NCBI RefSeq assembly: GCF_008831285.2
Contig: NC_045140.1
Location: forward strand, 14,495,796 to 14,559,795
Direction of reading: 5' to 3'
Origin: Nymphaea colorata
Taxonomy: Eukaryota; Streptophyta; Magnoliopsida; Nymphaeales; Nymphaeaceae
Length of the DNA: 64,000 bases
Below are positions 1 to 12,222 of this stretch, in pieces (position 1 is the stretch's first letter; each line of letters begins with the position of its first letter). The position numbers and the translations under genes were made by a program. The notes under the pieces are model-generated. The model was not told the DNA's origin and searched no databases. It saw nothing but the letters and a program-made list of their open reading frames with translations.

Positions 1-812
1 AGCAACCAGTCGCCCTCCCCGTCTTTGTAGGTGAGCGTGTAGGTAGACTTCCAGCCGACGCCGTTCATCTGCTGCTTCCTGCATCTTTGCTCTGCAAAAA
101 CTTGGAACCTCCGTCAGGCCATCCATGGCTACGCTTACAGAGAGAGAAAGGCAGAGAAGAGAGAGAGAGAGTGCACCTTCGCCGAACATGTCGGCCAATG
201 TGTTGAGAAGGGTGTGATAGCCCTGGTGAATGTTCAGGTCCACTTTCCTGCCAATGGCGACGCCTTCCATGTTCACCTTCACATACGTCGAACTCTCCTC
301 CTCCCTCGGCTCAACCCATGAGCTGCAGACCGCCTCCTCCGGCGGCGAATTCATGCATGATTTTACGGGCGGCCAGCCTACGATCTGGCTTCTGCAACCA
401 GCAATTTAATTCATGAATTAAACTTCATAATTCTCATATTTTTTCAATATTTCAAAGGAAATCAGCCGACCTTGTGGAACCATCTTCACAGACAAGCGGC
501 AATGTCCTAGCTTCCGAGCAGGCTTCATCATCCATCGCTTCACGGGTGGCGTTTCTTTGGCTATAAGAGAACCCGTGACTCGAGCTTTCAAATTCGCACG
601 TACAATTAAGATCAAGAAGGCTCTCTCCACCACACGAAGAGTCGCGCTTCCTGGAATTGCCTAAACCAGAAGTTCAAGAAGACAAGAAGAAACGAAACAT
701 ACTTAATCATGGGGCTAAACGGAGATGGAGAGAGAGAGAAAGAACAACGTGAATGTGTACCTCTTTCGAAACCGACATGACTGGGAAGACCAAGGGCAAG
801 TTCGAGCTCCAT
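1..812 (-). CDS. AUX/IAA auxin-responsive repressor, IAA29-like, 3' end missing
   Basis: Nuclear repressor that binds ARF transcription factors through its C-terminal PB1 domain and is degraded after auxin-dependent TIR1/AFB binding. Exons read by eye: 761-812, 471-660, 177-391 and 1-91, the last cut by the window edge; all junctions are GT-AG and the phases agree. The start MELELALGLP gives the LxLxL (EAR/TOPLESS) motif at residues 3-9. A basic RKR is at 21-23. The degron core GWPPV is at 86-90 within QIVGWPPVKS. Domain III begins at about 117 (YVKVNMEGVAIGRKVDL, invariant Lys119). Domain IV has YKDGEGDWLL, the acidic OPCA-type face. The short spacer and the GWPPVK-S/T-CM context resemble Arabidopsis IAA29 as I remember it; the subgroup is inference. 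The family is certain. The last part of domain IV and the stop lie outside. Confidence 0.95.
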
Positions 813-3800
813 TTTCGAGGAAGATCATCAGATGAAGAGCGGGGGATGATGAGGGAGGTGAATGAATTTATGGAGGAGAGGGGACAAAGGGGACAAGGGT
901 GAGAGGGGGATATGGGACAAAAGGTGAACAAAGGAAAGCACTAGGCTTTTGTGGGGAGGTAGGTGTGGCCTAATCAAGTTTGTCCGGCTTTTAGCCGACC
1001 CACCCTACCCGGCGGTCGGACCAAGCGGGCCCTTAATAGACCCACTCGCCATACCAGCACCGCCAGTCAACGGACCCCCGGACCAAGCCAAGATGTTTAA
1101 TGCAACTTGTTGCAGCATGCGAATCATCAGCGTCTTGATGTTGAAAAGTTCCGGTCAGACTTTGAATGTTGATTGATGTATAATGCAAGGGCGCGGCTTG
1201 GCTGATGCAGAAACTGAGATCCTCAGAATTCAACATCTTGGACTTTGGGGATGCCCTCATCAGTTTCCGTCCATAAATATGACCATACAACATACTTCAT
1301 CGGTTAGCTGGACGAATTTAATAAGTTCGAAAATTAGTTTTTGTTTTTTTCTTTGGTGAAAGACCCAAAACTGTGAATAACTAAGGGGGTTTGCTCCCTT
1401 AACAAAACCAGATTTTAATGCTTAATTATCAACCTTGATCTTTGTGCACTCTGGTGCCGGTAACATTTTATTTAGTTGCTGTATACATTTGCCATATAGA
1501 AATCAAGTGAGTGCTAGACCTGAGGGCAAATGGCATGCAGAAGGCGTTCATATCACGGGTGTTGCCATATCAACTTTATATTGGAAGGAAATCTGATGAT
1601 GACTTGCTTTCGCTTCGTTTCTTCGAAAATGTCAGCTTTAAAGGCATGTGGAGAAGCTAATGGCGACGTCCCACCGGCACCGGCACCGGCAAGGCTCTCT
1701 GTCCTCGTGACATACCTACCTGTCCCTACCGAAAATAGCTCAATTCTTAGATATTGTCTTAAAACATTTTAAGAAAATGAAACGTCGCCGGGACCCCTGA
1801 ATTGGTCACCAAGTCGGATCAGTTTGCCCACTTATTTTGATTCAAACAGGCTGATTTTGCCCAATTTTGATAATGCTGTTCTATAATATATATATATTGT
1901 CCTTATATATATATATATTAGGACAAAGCACCAACCTTTATTTATTTATTTATTTTTTGGTTTTGATATGTTTGATAGAAGTACCCTTTTTGAGTCGAAG
2001 CAGATCATTTTATGCTTCTCTTTAAATAAAATGTCCGTCTATATCTAATATTTTTCGACCCTTAAGCCTTGTTCTAGCCAGGGGTAACTGCCGCCCTTGG
2101 TATTGAGTTCCATACTTTGGACCTTTATGATATTGAGATCCTGGAATGGACCCGATCTTTCAGATGTCCCTTACTTAATTGTCATTTGAAATATAATTGC
2201 TAAAAAATATAAATTCATCATAAACAACCAAGTCTTCTCGTTCAAAAAATGAAAACTTATCAACCAGGGAGTGCCAAAAATAACGTATATTCGAAATGTT
2301 AACAATAATAATATATGTGAAAATCCGGAATGTTATTATTTTATTTTGAAGAATTATTGTGTACCACTGCACGTGTGAAAGATTAAATATATGGGCGACA
2401 AAGACATGAAATATTAAGTCCCCGAAGATGCCGAGGAGGACAAATCACCTCAATCCGTTTGTCCGCATGCAAGGATGAACGGCAAAGCCACAAAACAATG
2501 GAGACAAAATATTGATGCCCACAACGGCGGAATCTGTAATGCACAAGAAATCAAAAAATTTTTGTGTTCTCCCTTTTTAATCTTCAAATAAGTTCCCTTT
2601 AAAAGGGATGCTCGCCAGGAACAAATATATATATATGCAGAATTTCATGTCCATCTGAAAGTGGATATTCTTTTCCAAATCTAAACGGCAATTGTATGAG
2701 GTAACATGAATTTTTGTTGCTTTCATTTGGTTGGCTGATTCCTGATTATTTGCTCGACCAAGAAATTATTTTCAACGGGAAATAATATAACATGGAGTAA
2801 CTTTGTACATTCAAAGTTTGGTTTGTGTATCTTGAGATCATATTCATAATCACATATTTCGATGAGAACATGTATTTAAACTCCAGTTTTTTAGCATAGA
2901 TCAGTCTAACCCCATCTTAAATTTATTTATCTGATTGTGGGTGAGCGGGGTTTCTCATTGTCGAGGAGAAGATACAAGAAAAAATTAACCATCCAAGGAT
3001 ATGATATGAAGCAATTCATTACCACGTGTCATGGCGGGCAAACGCCCCGCAAGATAATGCAGTCAGGGAAGGGGAAGGGCATGACAACAACCATTCAAAG
3101 GGCAAGGGGGCGACATCAACAAGGGAAGGACCAGAGGCTCTCCCATGCATGTCTGTCCTCTCCCATGGCACAGTGAGAGTGAGAGTGAGAGAAAGAAAGA
3201 AGGAGGAGGTCATGTGAAGGTCATGTGAGGAGCACATGGGTGCACCCCGTGGGGCCTCATCACATTCTCATTCTACAGCAGCCGTCACATCCCACAATCG
3301 CCGGCCAAAGTGTTCCAGCTCCCCCATTCTCTTCCCATCACTCATCACTCACTCCATTTCTCTATCCATGCGTGCATTCAATCCCCGAGTTGGACGTGTC
3401 CTGAGCAAGTTACACAACATAGGACCACGGCGTTCCCGCTGGCTCCATGTGGATTGGGACAAACCTACAAGGACAGTTGGGTACCGTCGCCCCAACTCAG
3501 TACAGAAATTTTTTCTACGCTACTTTTTTAGAGTTTTCAGGCCATTAATTTAATTAACAGGTGTTCTGTTCTATACTTAATTAGATTCTGAAGCAGCTTT
3601 CAGCTTTAGGATAGGGAAAAGGGAGAGAAGCTTCTGCTTCTGTAGAATATCTCCCTTCCAGTCATCTCCAGTAGTTATGAACACAAACATTGAGAGTCTG
3701 AGTGTTGGATTTTCTTTAACCAGTGACCGGTAGAACCAGTGGTGAGGCCAAAACAAAGGAGAAAATCATATCAGTTTGCAAAACGAAGAAACTAAGAAAC

Positions 3801-5365
3801 TTTGTAGGCTGCTGTGAGCAAGTGAGGGCACCAGTACATGTATGTGGCTTGCCACTGCATGGAACAGGACACCACGTTCCTTCTTTCGTGGTGGCAATCG
3901 TGGAGCATGTTCTTGGTGTTCCTTGTTTGGGTAGCTTGCAGGAATGCCGGGCCTCTAGGAACTACGAAGCCACTTGTCCCACCGGCCATAATCGGAGACA
4001 AGATAAAAATGTAAAAGTTATTGTCATTGTTTGTGAGTGCTAAGAGAATTGCTTAATTCTTCGATACTCTTTGTTCATGACAGACGAAGATACTGCCACT
4101 ACCAACAACTCTGCTGCTCTCAATTAGGAAATTGCTAGCAGGAAAGATTGGAAATATGTCACTAATTGGCTTGTCTTTTAGAAGAGGGACAGCATGATGT
4201 GTTTGATACATGGGGAGACTTAAAGGGTCTTTGAATGTTATGCTTTGTTAATCATCCATTGCACCTGTCACACCTTGTCTCTCGATTTCTTTTAATTAAC
4301 GACGCGGAAAAAACCGCAGTTTGCATTACAAAGATTAGCTTTAGTGATAGGGATTCAAGGATATACTTATTTTCGGCTTATCATTTGCTTATAATTTTTA
4401 CTAAAACCCAACTTTTCCAATTTGATGCTTATTAACTTAAAGTGAAACATATGAGCCATCGATTTCAGAAAAAAAAAAGAGGGTGGAGATCAAGTTGCAA
4501 ATGTTGAAACTAAGTTTTTTTTCTTAAAGAGTTGAAATGCCTTCAAAGAAGGAGAGAGACAAAGAGAAAGAAGGAAACAAATGAGTTTCCTTAAATCAAA
4601 CTTCTTTTCTTCTTTGAATGGTATTTTGAACTCCTTAAAATCAATTTAGCTTCTCTATTTATAACTTAATCTCATTGATCTCCTTGGAATTGACTTCACA
4701 AATGTTTCCAATCAAAATTTTTTATATATATATATATATATACCTGACTTTAATAGAAATCATTCGGGTCAATGATTCTAAATAAATCATAGTTGAGATG
4801 AAATAGCAAAAAAAAAACTATTTTTTAGAAATCTGAAGTACCTTTCAATGAAGGAAAGAGAAAAAAATGAAACAAATGAGTTTCCACAAAGGAAACTCTT
4901 TATCTCTTTTTAGGGATATTTTAGACTCTTAACAAAACAATTTGATTTCTATATGTGCAATTTAATTTTCACAATATAATTTCATTGAAATCGACAAGTG
5001 TGGCATATGAGGGGTCTAGCAGTTAGTTAGCTATTCATTTTCCTTCACAATGTAATTTTGATTGTTTACCTAAAATAAATGTAAATTTTATAAGAAGAAT
5101 CATAAAAATTCTTACAGTTTTAATAATATACGCAAAAAAATGAGCAAAAAAAAAGTGAAATTATTGCATCTGGACTAAGATTGGGCGATGGGTTGGGCCT
5201 AAAGGAAAGTTCAAACCTTAGGCCTATTTAAAACCCCTGTCTAGCTTTGCCTGTCCAATTTAACAGGCAGGGCCGGATCATGAGGCCATTAACACCCAAT
5301 GGGGAACAATTTTTCAGAGTAATTTGAAAATTACTATGAAATAGAGCAACGAGTTGATACTTAAG
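813..5365. other. Intergenic, no supported gene
   Basis: The first few hundred bases upstream of 812 should hold the AUX/IAA promoter; I see no convincing TATA box there. The rest is AT-rich with short AT runs near 1,890-1,920 and 4,722-4,741 and a GA-rich patch near 3,175-3,205. Open frames are short, overlap on both strands and show no recognisable domain. Confidence 0.6.
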
Positions 5366-5579
5366 TGGCTTGATTGTTAAAAAAGTATTATTAGTTTGGA
5401 AATTAACTGTGGATCCTACTCTATATCTGGAATAAATTTGTAGTTTTCTCCAATTGTGTCATCCTAGAATAATGGCTTGATTGTTAAAAAAGTATTATTA
5501 GTTTCGAAATTAACTATGGATCCTACTCTATATCTGGAATAAATTTGTAGTTTTCTCCAATTGTGTCATCCTAGAATAA
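5366..5579. repeat. Tandem duplication, 2 x 107 bp
   Basis: The block starting tggcttgattgttaaaaaag at 5,366 recurs at 5,473 with only isolated substitutions (for example gtttggaaat against gtttcgaaat). The two copies abut, so this is a simple, recent head-to-tail duplication in non-coding DNA. Confidence 0.92.
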
Positions 5580-7308
5580 AGATAAAGACATTTTTGGGTT
5601 GGTATTTGGTCCGTTTAATTTCAATCGGGTGCGAATGGCCTCCAAGGACCTATCTATTATTAAAGGGTTGATCAACATGCAGCTAGATATCATCCTCAAG
5701 GAGGTTGGTGCAACGGCCAGGGTGGGGGCTAGTAGGCGGTCAGTCTCTCTGTTCGATATTTCATGGTGTCAACCCTTGGCTGCAAAAGGAGCACACTGAT
5801 ATGTAAATAGTATATAGTGGGGCACATACCTTGAAGTACCACAAAGTTGCCTTGGACTTTGGGGGGATGAGGAGAAGGGTGGGCGAGGAATGCTTCAGCA
5901 TTTACTTATGGTGGAATTAGCATCTCAGCTCATCTGAATGAATGTGCAGCTACATGTCCATCTCCCTGTTCTACATGAAATCTACGCTGATGGTGTGAAG
6001 TCCCCTATTGGTTTATTAAGTTTTGACAGAGTGCCACTGTTGATAGAATCACCGCCACTAGTTCTTGTCTGCGTCAATGAAAGTTTCAAAAATTTTCTTC
6101 CTCGCTAGTAAATATTGGGATTTCATGTTCTAGCACCACCCATGTAGCTGTGAAATGTTGAGAGAATAACAACCACCGCTGGCCATGGTTAATATTCTGA
6201 TGCATGTTAAAAGATTAGACTTGTTTAGTTAACATTTCAAAACTTTTAATCAATGGAAGCTTAGGGAAAGATGTATTTAGCAAACCAATTAGCAATTAGA
6301 TTATAATTCAATTTGCATTTTGAACCAGAGATGGAGCCTAGAACTATAGAGGCGTTGGGGGGCATGGATGGGAAGCATTTAATGCAAAAAATTATTTTTT
6401 ATAAATGCTTTCAGTGCGCCCAAAAGGAAAAAAAAAAAAAACCAAAAAAAGTTGAACAGATTAAAAATAATATTTTCTTTTTAAATAATTTCCAAAATAT
6501 GCCAACTCCCAACCTTTTCCCGGTGCTCACAACTCACTGTCGCCAGATTAGATGGGTGTAAGAGCACAAAGGCAGTAGATCGAGGCTGCAGATGCATTAA
6601 ATGGTAGTTCACAAAGAAACAAGCCGTTTGCTACTGTCAGACGAGCGTAGGCCTTAGCAAAGGTACAGGACCGGTTCCTTGACCGAGTACGTCCTCTGCA
6701 TGTGTTTGACTTGTCCCTGTAGCTGACAGGGTACATGGTTGTTCCCAATACCCATCTCCAACGGACACAAAACTATCAGGATGGCCTTAGTCAACATGCT
6801 CCTCAAGGTGAGCATGCATGTCCAAAGAGGAAGGGATGAACTTCTGAGAGTTGATTCTCTCACATTTCTCATGGAATGAAAGCTTTTTTTCATAACTAAG
6901 TTTTCCAAAAGCATCAGATCAATTATCCTTTTTACCCTATCTTTGTTTTATTTATTGTGACCAATCACCTACCCTTTGTGTATCCTGCTCAATATGGGCA
7001 ACCCTAGTCGATGGCCCATCTTTGTAAAACAAACATAAAAATGAAATAAAATAAAAAATAGAACAAAGTATACTGACCCACCCACCAAAATCTTGGTTTC
7101 TTAGGGCCTGCTCTATCGTTCCGAGAATTTTACTATACATCACAGACAAATGCCCAAGTTTTAAACTTTGTCCTTGACCCGACCCGACTAAAAAATCCAG
7201 GGTTGCTCAACCCATGATACACTGGTAAAAAACCCATCCTACTCTGCCTATGATTTTTTACCTAGATTTTTACATCGAACCATCAAAGTTGTATATATAT
7301 ATATATAT

Positions 7309-7352
<44 letters not shown>

Positions 7353-9600
7353 AGAAAAAAAAAGAAAAGAAAATAAATGCCAGACCCTTAGATTCTAGAT
7401 CCACAAGAATCATTTCAAACCATCGCAAGTATCTATTTCAGCTATTGAGCGAGAAAACAATATACAAAATAATGCTAATGGCCAAAATGCTTTATCTTTG
7501 TTTCTCTCCATCTTTCTTTCTCAATGGTCAATGAAGATACTGTTAATGATTGGAATTATATATGTATATATATAGGAAAGTTGAAATGAGCAGGCTGCGG
7601 GATGGCTAAATATTTAAATCAGCTGCTACAAAACACCATAAGCCTTTACTAAAAATACCATAAATCATAGATTGGTACGTACCAGAACCTTAAATGCTAC
7701 ACCTTATAAACTAATCTTAGTTGTTAAGAACTTAAGATAGATGACCGAAAGAAAAAAAAAAAGAATAAAAAGAAGATACGATATTTTAATCATGTAGCAA
7801 TTATTTAATAACTTTTCTGGTTGTTTCTTTTTTTCATCAATTCATCTTAAAAGGATCAAGCGAACAATATGATGATTCCTTACGAATCTAGCACCTAAGG
7901 ATTCATTTTAATATTAGAGCAACTTTTAATAACATGCAAGTTTATTTGCAAAAAAAAAGTACTAAAGTCAAGAATAAACTTATCAATCTCAATTTTGCCG
8001 GAACGGATTTGTAAGCTGCCGTAAAGCCAGAACTAGCATTTTAAAAAACTCTAAAATTCAGAAAAGTTCCATTGTCGTCTGAACGAAGTCCTGGTCTGAG
8101 TATTTTGCCAACAAATACAATGTTCCTAGTAGCAAAAGGCATTCATATTTAAAGAACTCGAAGCTTACTTACCTCTATCGACCAGTACGTACTAGTGTTC
8201 ATCGGCCTGAGCATCACAAAGCTGACCAGTAGCTTCTGAACCGCCGGAGCTGCTGATTTCATGAATTGACTCGTTCAACGGAATCGGCTGCGAATGAAAA
8301 AAAAAAAAAAATTATTAAGATATTCAACAAAAGAGCGAAAGATAGTCTTTTCACGACCTGGATCGGTATCATAAAGATAGTCTTTTCAATCAATCTTTCT
8401 AAAGCTGAATTAGCCAACTGAGTGAGTGGTTCTGCCTAATCTCAATTGTAAAAAAAGAAAATACGGCAACATTCTCGGTCATACTTCTGATGTTGGACCC
8501 GATCCTTGTTCAGATCAAATCGAGCTCCAAGAATCCACCGTACGTCGACATAATCATGGGCCATTAGATCCGGATATAGGACTTGAGGACAGGATCCAAG
8601 GTGCGTCCTCTGGCTCATCCAACTGAAAAGAAGATGGTTTTTAATCTTTATTAACGCATGTTTCCAAAGGCACTCAGCACCAACTACTAGATGTTTAGTG
8701 ATCATTTTCCCAAAGAGCGGTGACTCTAATCATGTCCTCATCACATAAAAAGAGTTGCTTGCTTCCCCATATGAAAATGAAAACGGTGACGGCCACAATT
8801 TCATTTACATTTACATGCGTAGATCAAGCTTCCATTCCAATGATGCATCTCATGTTCACAGTTTTTCGAAAACATATAAATACCCGATCCATGGTTTATT
8901 CGGATGGAGCTCTTCCTATGTTTTTTTTTGTTGTATTTGAATGTGATATGGATCCGGTACGTGTCCCAATGAGCGTGACCTATGAATTGACATGGTTTTG
9001 GATCCATAGGACCACATCCCAACACGCATTGCATTGCATTGGAAAGGCCAAATCGCAGTCAAACCAAATGACAGGCAGCAGGCGGCAATAGTAACTAACG
9101 GTCAGAACGCTTGTTCAAACTGCTTAAGCTGGTAGGGTTCGGAGCTGTGGATACGCCCGCTATGATCTTCATGTTTTGAATTACTTTTTCCTAGCACCAG
9201 TCAGTACCTCAACTCCAACTCCAAGTTCTTTCAAAGCCTCGGGAGTGCCAATACGGTGGCTTAGGGGGCGCCGGCAGGGGGGGGGGGGGGTTTTGGTCCA
9301 TTTAAGAAAATTTGTTAATATAATATATATATATATATATATAATAAAAAAGTTCCATGGATCGTATATAAAAAATTTGAAAAATGATATTTAAGTTGAA
9401 ACCAGCTTTCATAAAAAATTTCTAATTCTGCTACTACATTAAGCAAGTCTAATACTAACTTGCATGTGCAACTACCCACACAGACCTACTACATATCAAT
9501 ATCTTTTAAATTCCACATTTAAATTTCATATTTTTGAAGACTCTAACATTAGGTTCACCGTATATATTAGTACCCCTTGACTCAAAAAAGTCTTTAGCTC
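5580..9600. other. Intergenic AT-rich region, no supported gene
   Basis: Contains poly-A runs, AT microsatellites and a 14-bp G run near 9,278-9,291. Open frames near 8,430-9,090 overlap on both strands and are not recognisable. I see nothing that supports a gene. Confidence 0.55.
7291..7355. repeat. Compound microsatellite (AT)n-(GATA)n-(GA)n
   Basis: An uninterrupted TA run is followed by gatagata and then about 26 bases of GA, ending in ggaggga. Confidence 0.95.
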
Positions 9601-9625
9601 CGCTGGTGCTTGGGCAGGCAATTTT

Positions 9626-10065
9626 CTAAACCTCCAGGCCTTTCTCACTCTTTTCAATCCTGCGGCTACTGAAAGATGCGGGCCTGCTGGCGGTGGACCT
9701 GGTGGGGCAGCCGGAGGTGGGCCTCGAGCAAAGAGTACCGGTGGTAGCCGTCAGGGTCTGCCGGTCCATGGCCACGACCGACCTGTGCCTCTGGCAGCAG
9801 CAGCGGTAGCAGACTGGGGTCGTCTTAACTTCCCAAGAGAAGGACAAGCGGAAGATGGTCGCATTCCTCTCAAGTTGAACGAGCAAGCAGTCTTTGCTTC
9901 CCACATGGCGAGAGGGTAGTTTTGAAAGGTCGGTTTGAAGCTGTTGGGTCCTGTCCTACGAAATAGCAGCTGACCCGTTAGCAGCGAAACGAGAAGCGGA
10001 CACCGAAAAAGAGAAAAAAGAAAGAAAGGAAAGCCATTGAGGCTGAGGAAGGTTGAAGAAGCCAT
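9626..10065 (-). pseudogene. GC-richer coding-like stretch, unidentified, possibly a gene relic
   Basis: This stretch is clearly GC-richer than its surroundings. A 104-codon open frame (10,065 down to 9,751) starts MASSTFLSLNGFPFF and continues with a basic, Ser/Ala-rich tract that looks like a plastid transit peptide. Two further minus-strand frames stay open downstream: 9,904-9,626, and a frame containing PDGYHRYSLLEAHLRL. The coding-like signal therefore changes frame, as expected for a frameshifted or mis-spliced relic. I do not recognise the protein. It may be chance openness in GC-rich DNA. Confidence 0.2.
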
Positions 10066-11494
10066 TTGTAGGCGGAGGAAGGATGGTGAACGAAAGGGAA
10101 AAGACTGATATTCGTTCGTTGTTTTGTTATCTTAATCGTGGTTTGCAATTCTAAACAAACGATCCATTTTTTGCTTTCTTTTCAATGGTACTGGTTCGAC
10201 TGAAAGGAAAATACTTTTAGTCGACTGCTCGAGGACAACCTTGAAGCGATTAAGCGTAAGGCGAAGATGGATTTACCGATACCGTGGGCGCATGGTCAAG
10301 TTCGGGTACAAAAAACCTGCGCCATGATCTTTCTTGCATTGCGAAATATAGCAGTAGCGGTGAAGATGATTGACACGAACCATGTGAACGAGTACTTTAG
10401 TTTTCTCCATTTCGCCCTCTTTAAGAATCCGAAATTGGATTGAAGTTAAAAGAAATCATCTGACTCCGACCCCATCGGGCCTCAGCTTGTCGGGTTCGTA
10501 TGTCATTCGCTGATCAGACACCAGAATCAAATTAATCTACTTTGCTCATACTAGTCCTTGTTGTTCTTTTGTTCTCTACCCTCCACCGGCCTCTTGATCA
10601 CGACTGTGACTTCATCTTTTCAACCTGATCATTAGCTTTTCGCATGATCCTCCTTGGGTGTATTGAAAAACATAAAAAACAGAGACAAGAACAAACAATT
10701 TAACGTGGCTGGAGTAATGTATTTATAGACCGCCGGAACCCCACCGTCGATAAATGTATCTCCTTACGTCAACAAGCCGTTAAAGCATAACCATTTAATT
10801 AGTCAAAGGATTTTACAGCATTACACGACCAATTTTACTTTTCAAATGATAGCTAGCTAAGTTTATTCTTGAGATTCTCTCCTTGATCTTAACGATCGTC
10901 CAAAGTTTTGATGACATGCTGTTTTCGATGTGCCATGATCTTCTATCGCATTGGGCCAGCATACTTATCGTTTTCAGGGCCATGTTAGTAATTCGTTGGC
11001 CTTGATTCACTGAATTTTTTGAAGTCGCTGAATTCTGTTTGGATTTTAGCAAATCCCAAAGTCAACTTCTTTGGCGCAATACGAGCTGCATGCCAAAATT
11101 AGTCTGTAACACAATTCTGGAACCCAATATCCCTTCCCTTTTTTTTCTCGTAACTGCAAACATGTAGGCCCTTCTGTTAGACAGCCGTGGGACTTAGCAT
11201 GGTTGGTTATCATCGGCCATAGTGGAATACTACTGTGGTTCTGGTTTCTATATGCATCCTCATTCAAAACTAAATGAGGAAGAACGCATTTAATCGTAAG
11301 CCTGCTGCAGTGGTTAAGCAAAAAAAGTATATGGTGATTCAATTTTGGTAGAAACATGTCGTAAATGCCATCGAAGCGGAAACCATCTTGTTTGGAAACC
11401 TAGATACTTTGAAAGCTGTTTCTGCAATTATGTAATTAGTTTTTTGTTGTTTTTAAATATAAAACAGAACAGATAGAGCAGCTTGGCCTGATAA

Positions 11495-11527
<33 letters not shown>

Positions 11528-12130
11528 CACATATGCAGGTTAGTATGAGCCAATTCGCCATATCATTCATGGGTTACGATATGGACAACATTGACATATG
11601 TAAAGCCAGCTCAGACCGCTGATGCATCTCTATCTTAGGCATCTACTAGGGCGATCTCTGAAAGGAATAGAAAGAAAGGACAAGAGAAGAAAAAAGAGGA
11701 TCTAATCTTTAGTAAAGGAGCTGTCGCCCGTACCAGTATGATGCTGAATCTATGTCAAAGTCCCAATATCAAAGCAATGATAAAAGGAAGAAGGCCTCTG
11801 ATACTGTTCCTTTTCTTTTCTTTCTTTCGAATTTTTAATGGTTTCTTATGTTGAACATCAATTCTTTTAGAAAACATTCACTGCGCAGAAAAATATTCCA
11901 AGTTATATAGCGACCATTAATTTATTTTTCGGCTCCATATTCAGAGATGCCTCTACCCACTCGTCTAACGAATACATTTCAAATGTTATCATGCGCAATG
12001 TTGAGAAGCCTCATCTTCGTACAACACCATGGAAAAGCTCAAGTAACAGATTCAGTTACAGTTCAAAATTAATGCAGTGTCTTCAACTTGAAACCTTCCA
12101 CATTCTTCTGATCCTACGTTACAGTAGTAT
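10066..12130. other. Intergenic, no supported gene
   Basis: AT-rich with an (AT)n-(AC)n microsatellite at about 11,493-11,531. Short open frames on the minus strand near 10,813-11,357 have no recognisable features. Confidence 0.55.
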
Positions 12131-12222
12131 GATCATTTAATGCAACACGAAGCATGTAAGCATGATCATTTAATGCAACACGAAGCATGGAAGCATGATC
12201 ATTTACTGCAACACGAAGCATA
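12131..12222. repeat. Tandem repeat, 3 x 33 bp
   Basis: Three head-to-tail units start gatcatttaatgcaacacga at 12,131, 12,164 and 12,197, with few substitutions (the third has ttactgc). Non-coding minisatellite. Confidence 0.92.

Noticed and set aside
418-633. 71-codon minus-strand frame starting MVERAFLILIV
   Set aside because: It overlaps AUX/IAA exon 2 in the wrong frame. The correct frame (KRDSSCGGESLLDLN...) joins in phase to the EAR-motif exon and to the degron exon.
3723-4043. 106-codon plus-strand frame and overlapping 69-codon minus frame
   Set aside because: Both strands are open over the same DNA with no recognisable domain, start context or splice partners. Chance openness is more likely.
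12131-12222. Possible CRISPR-like array
   Set aside because: The three units are contiguous 33-bp tandem copies with no unique spacers, and the genome is a plant's.
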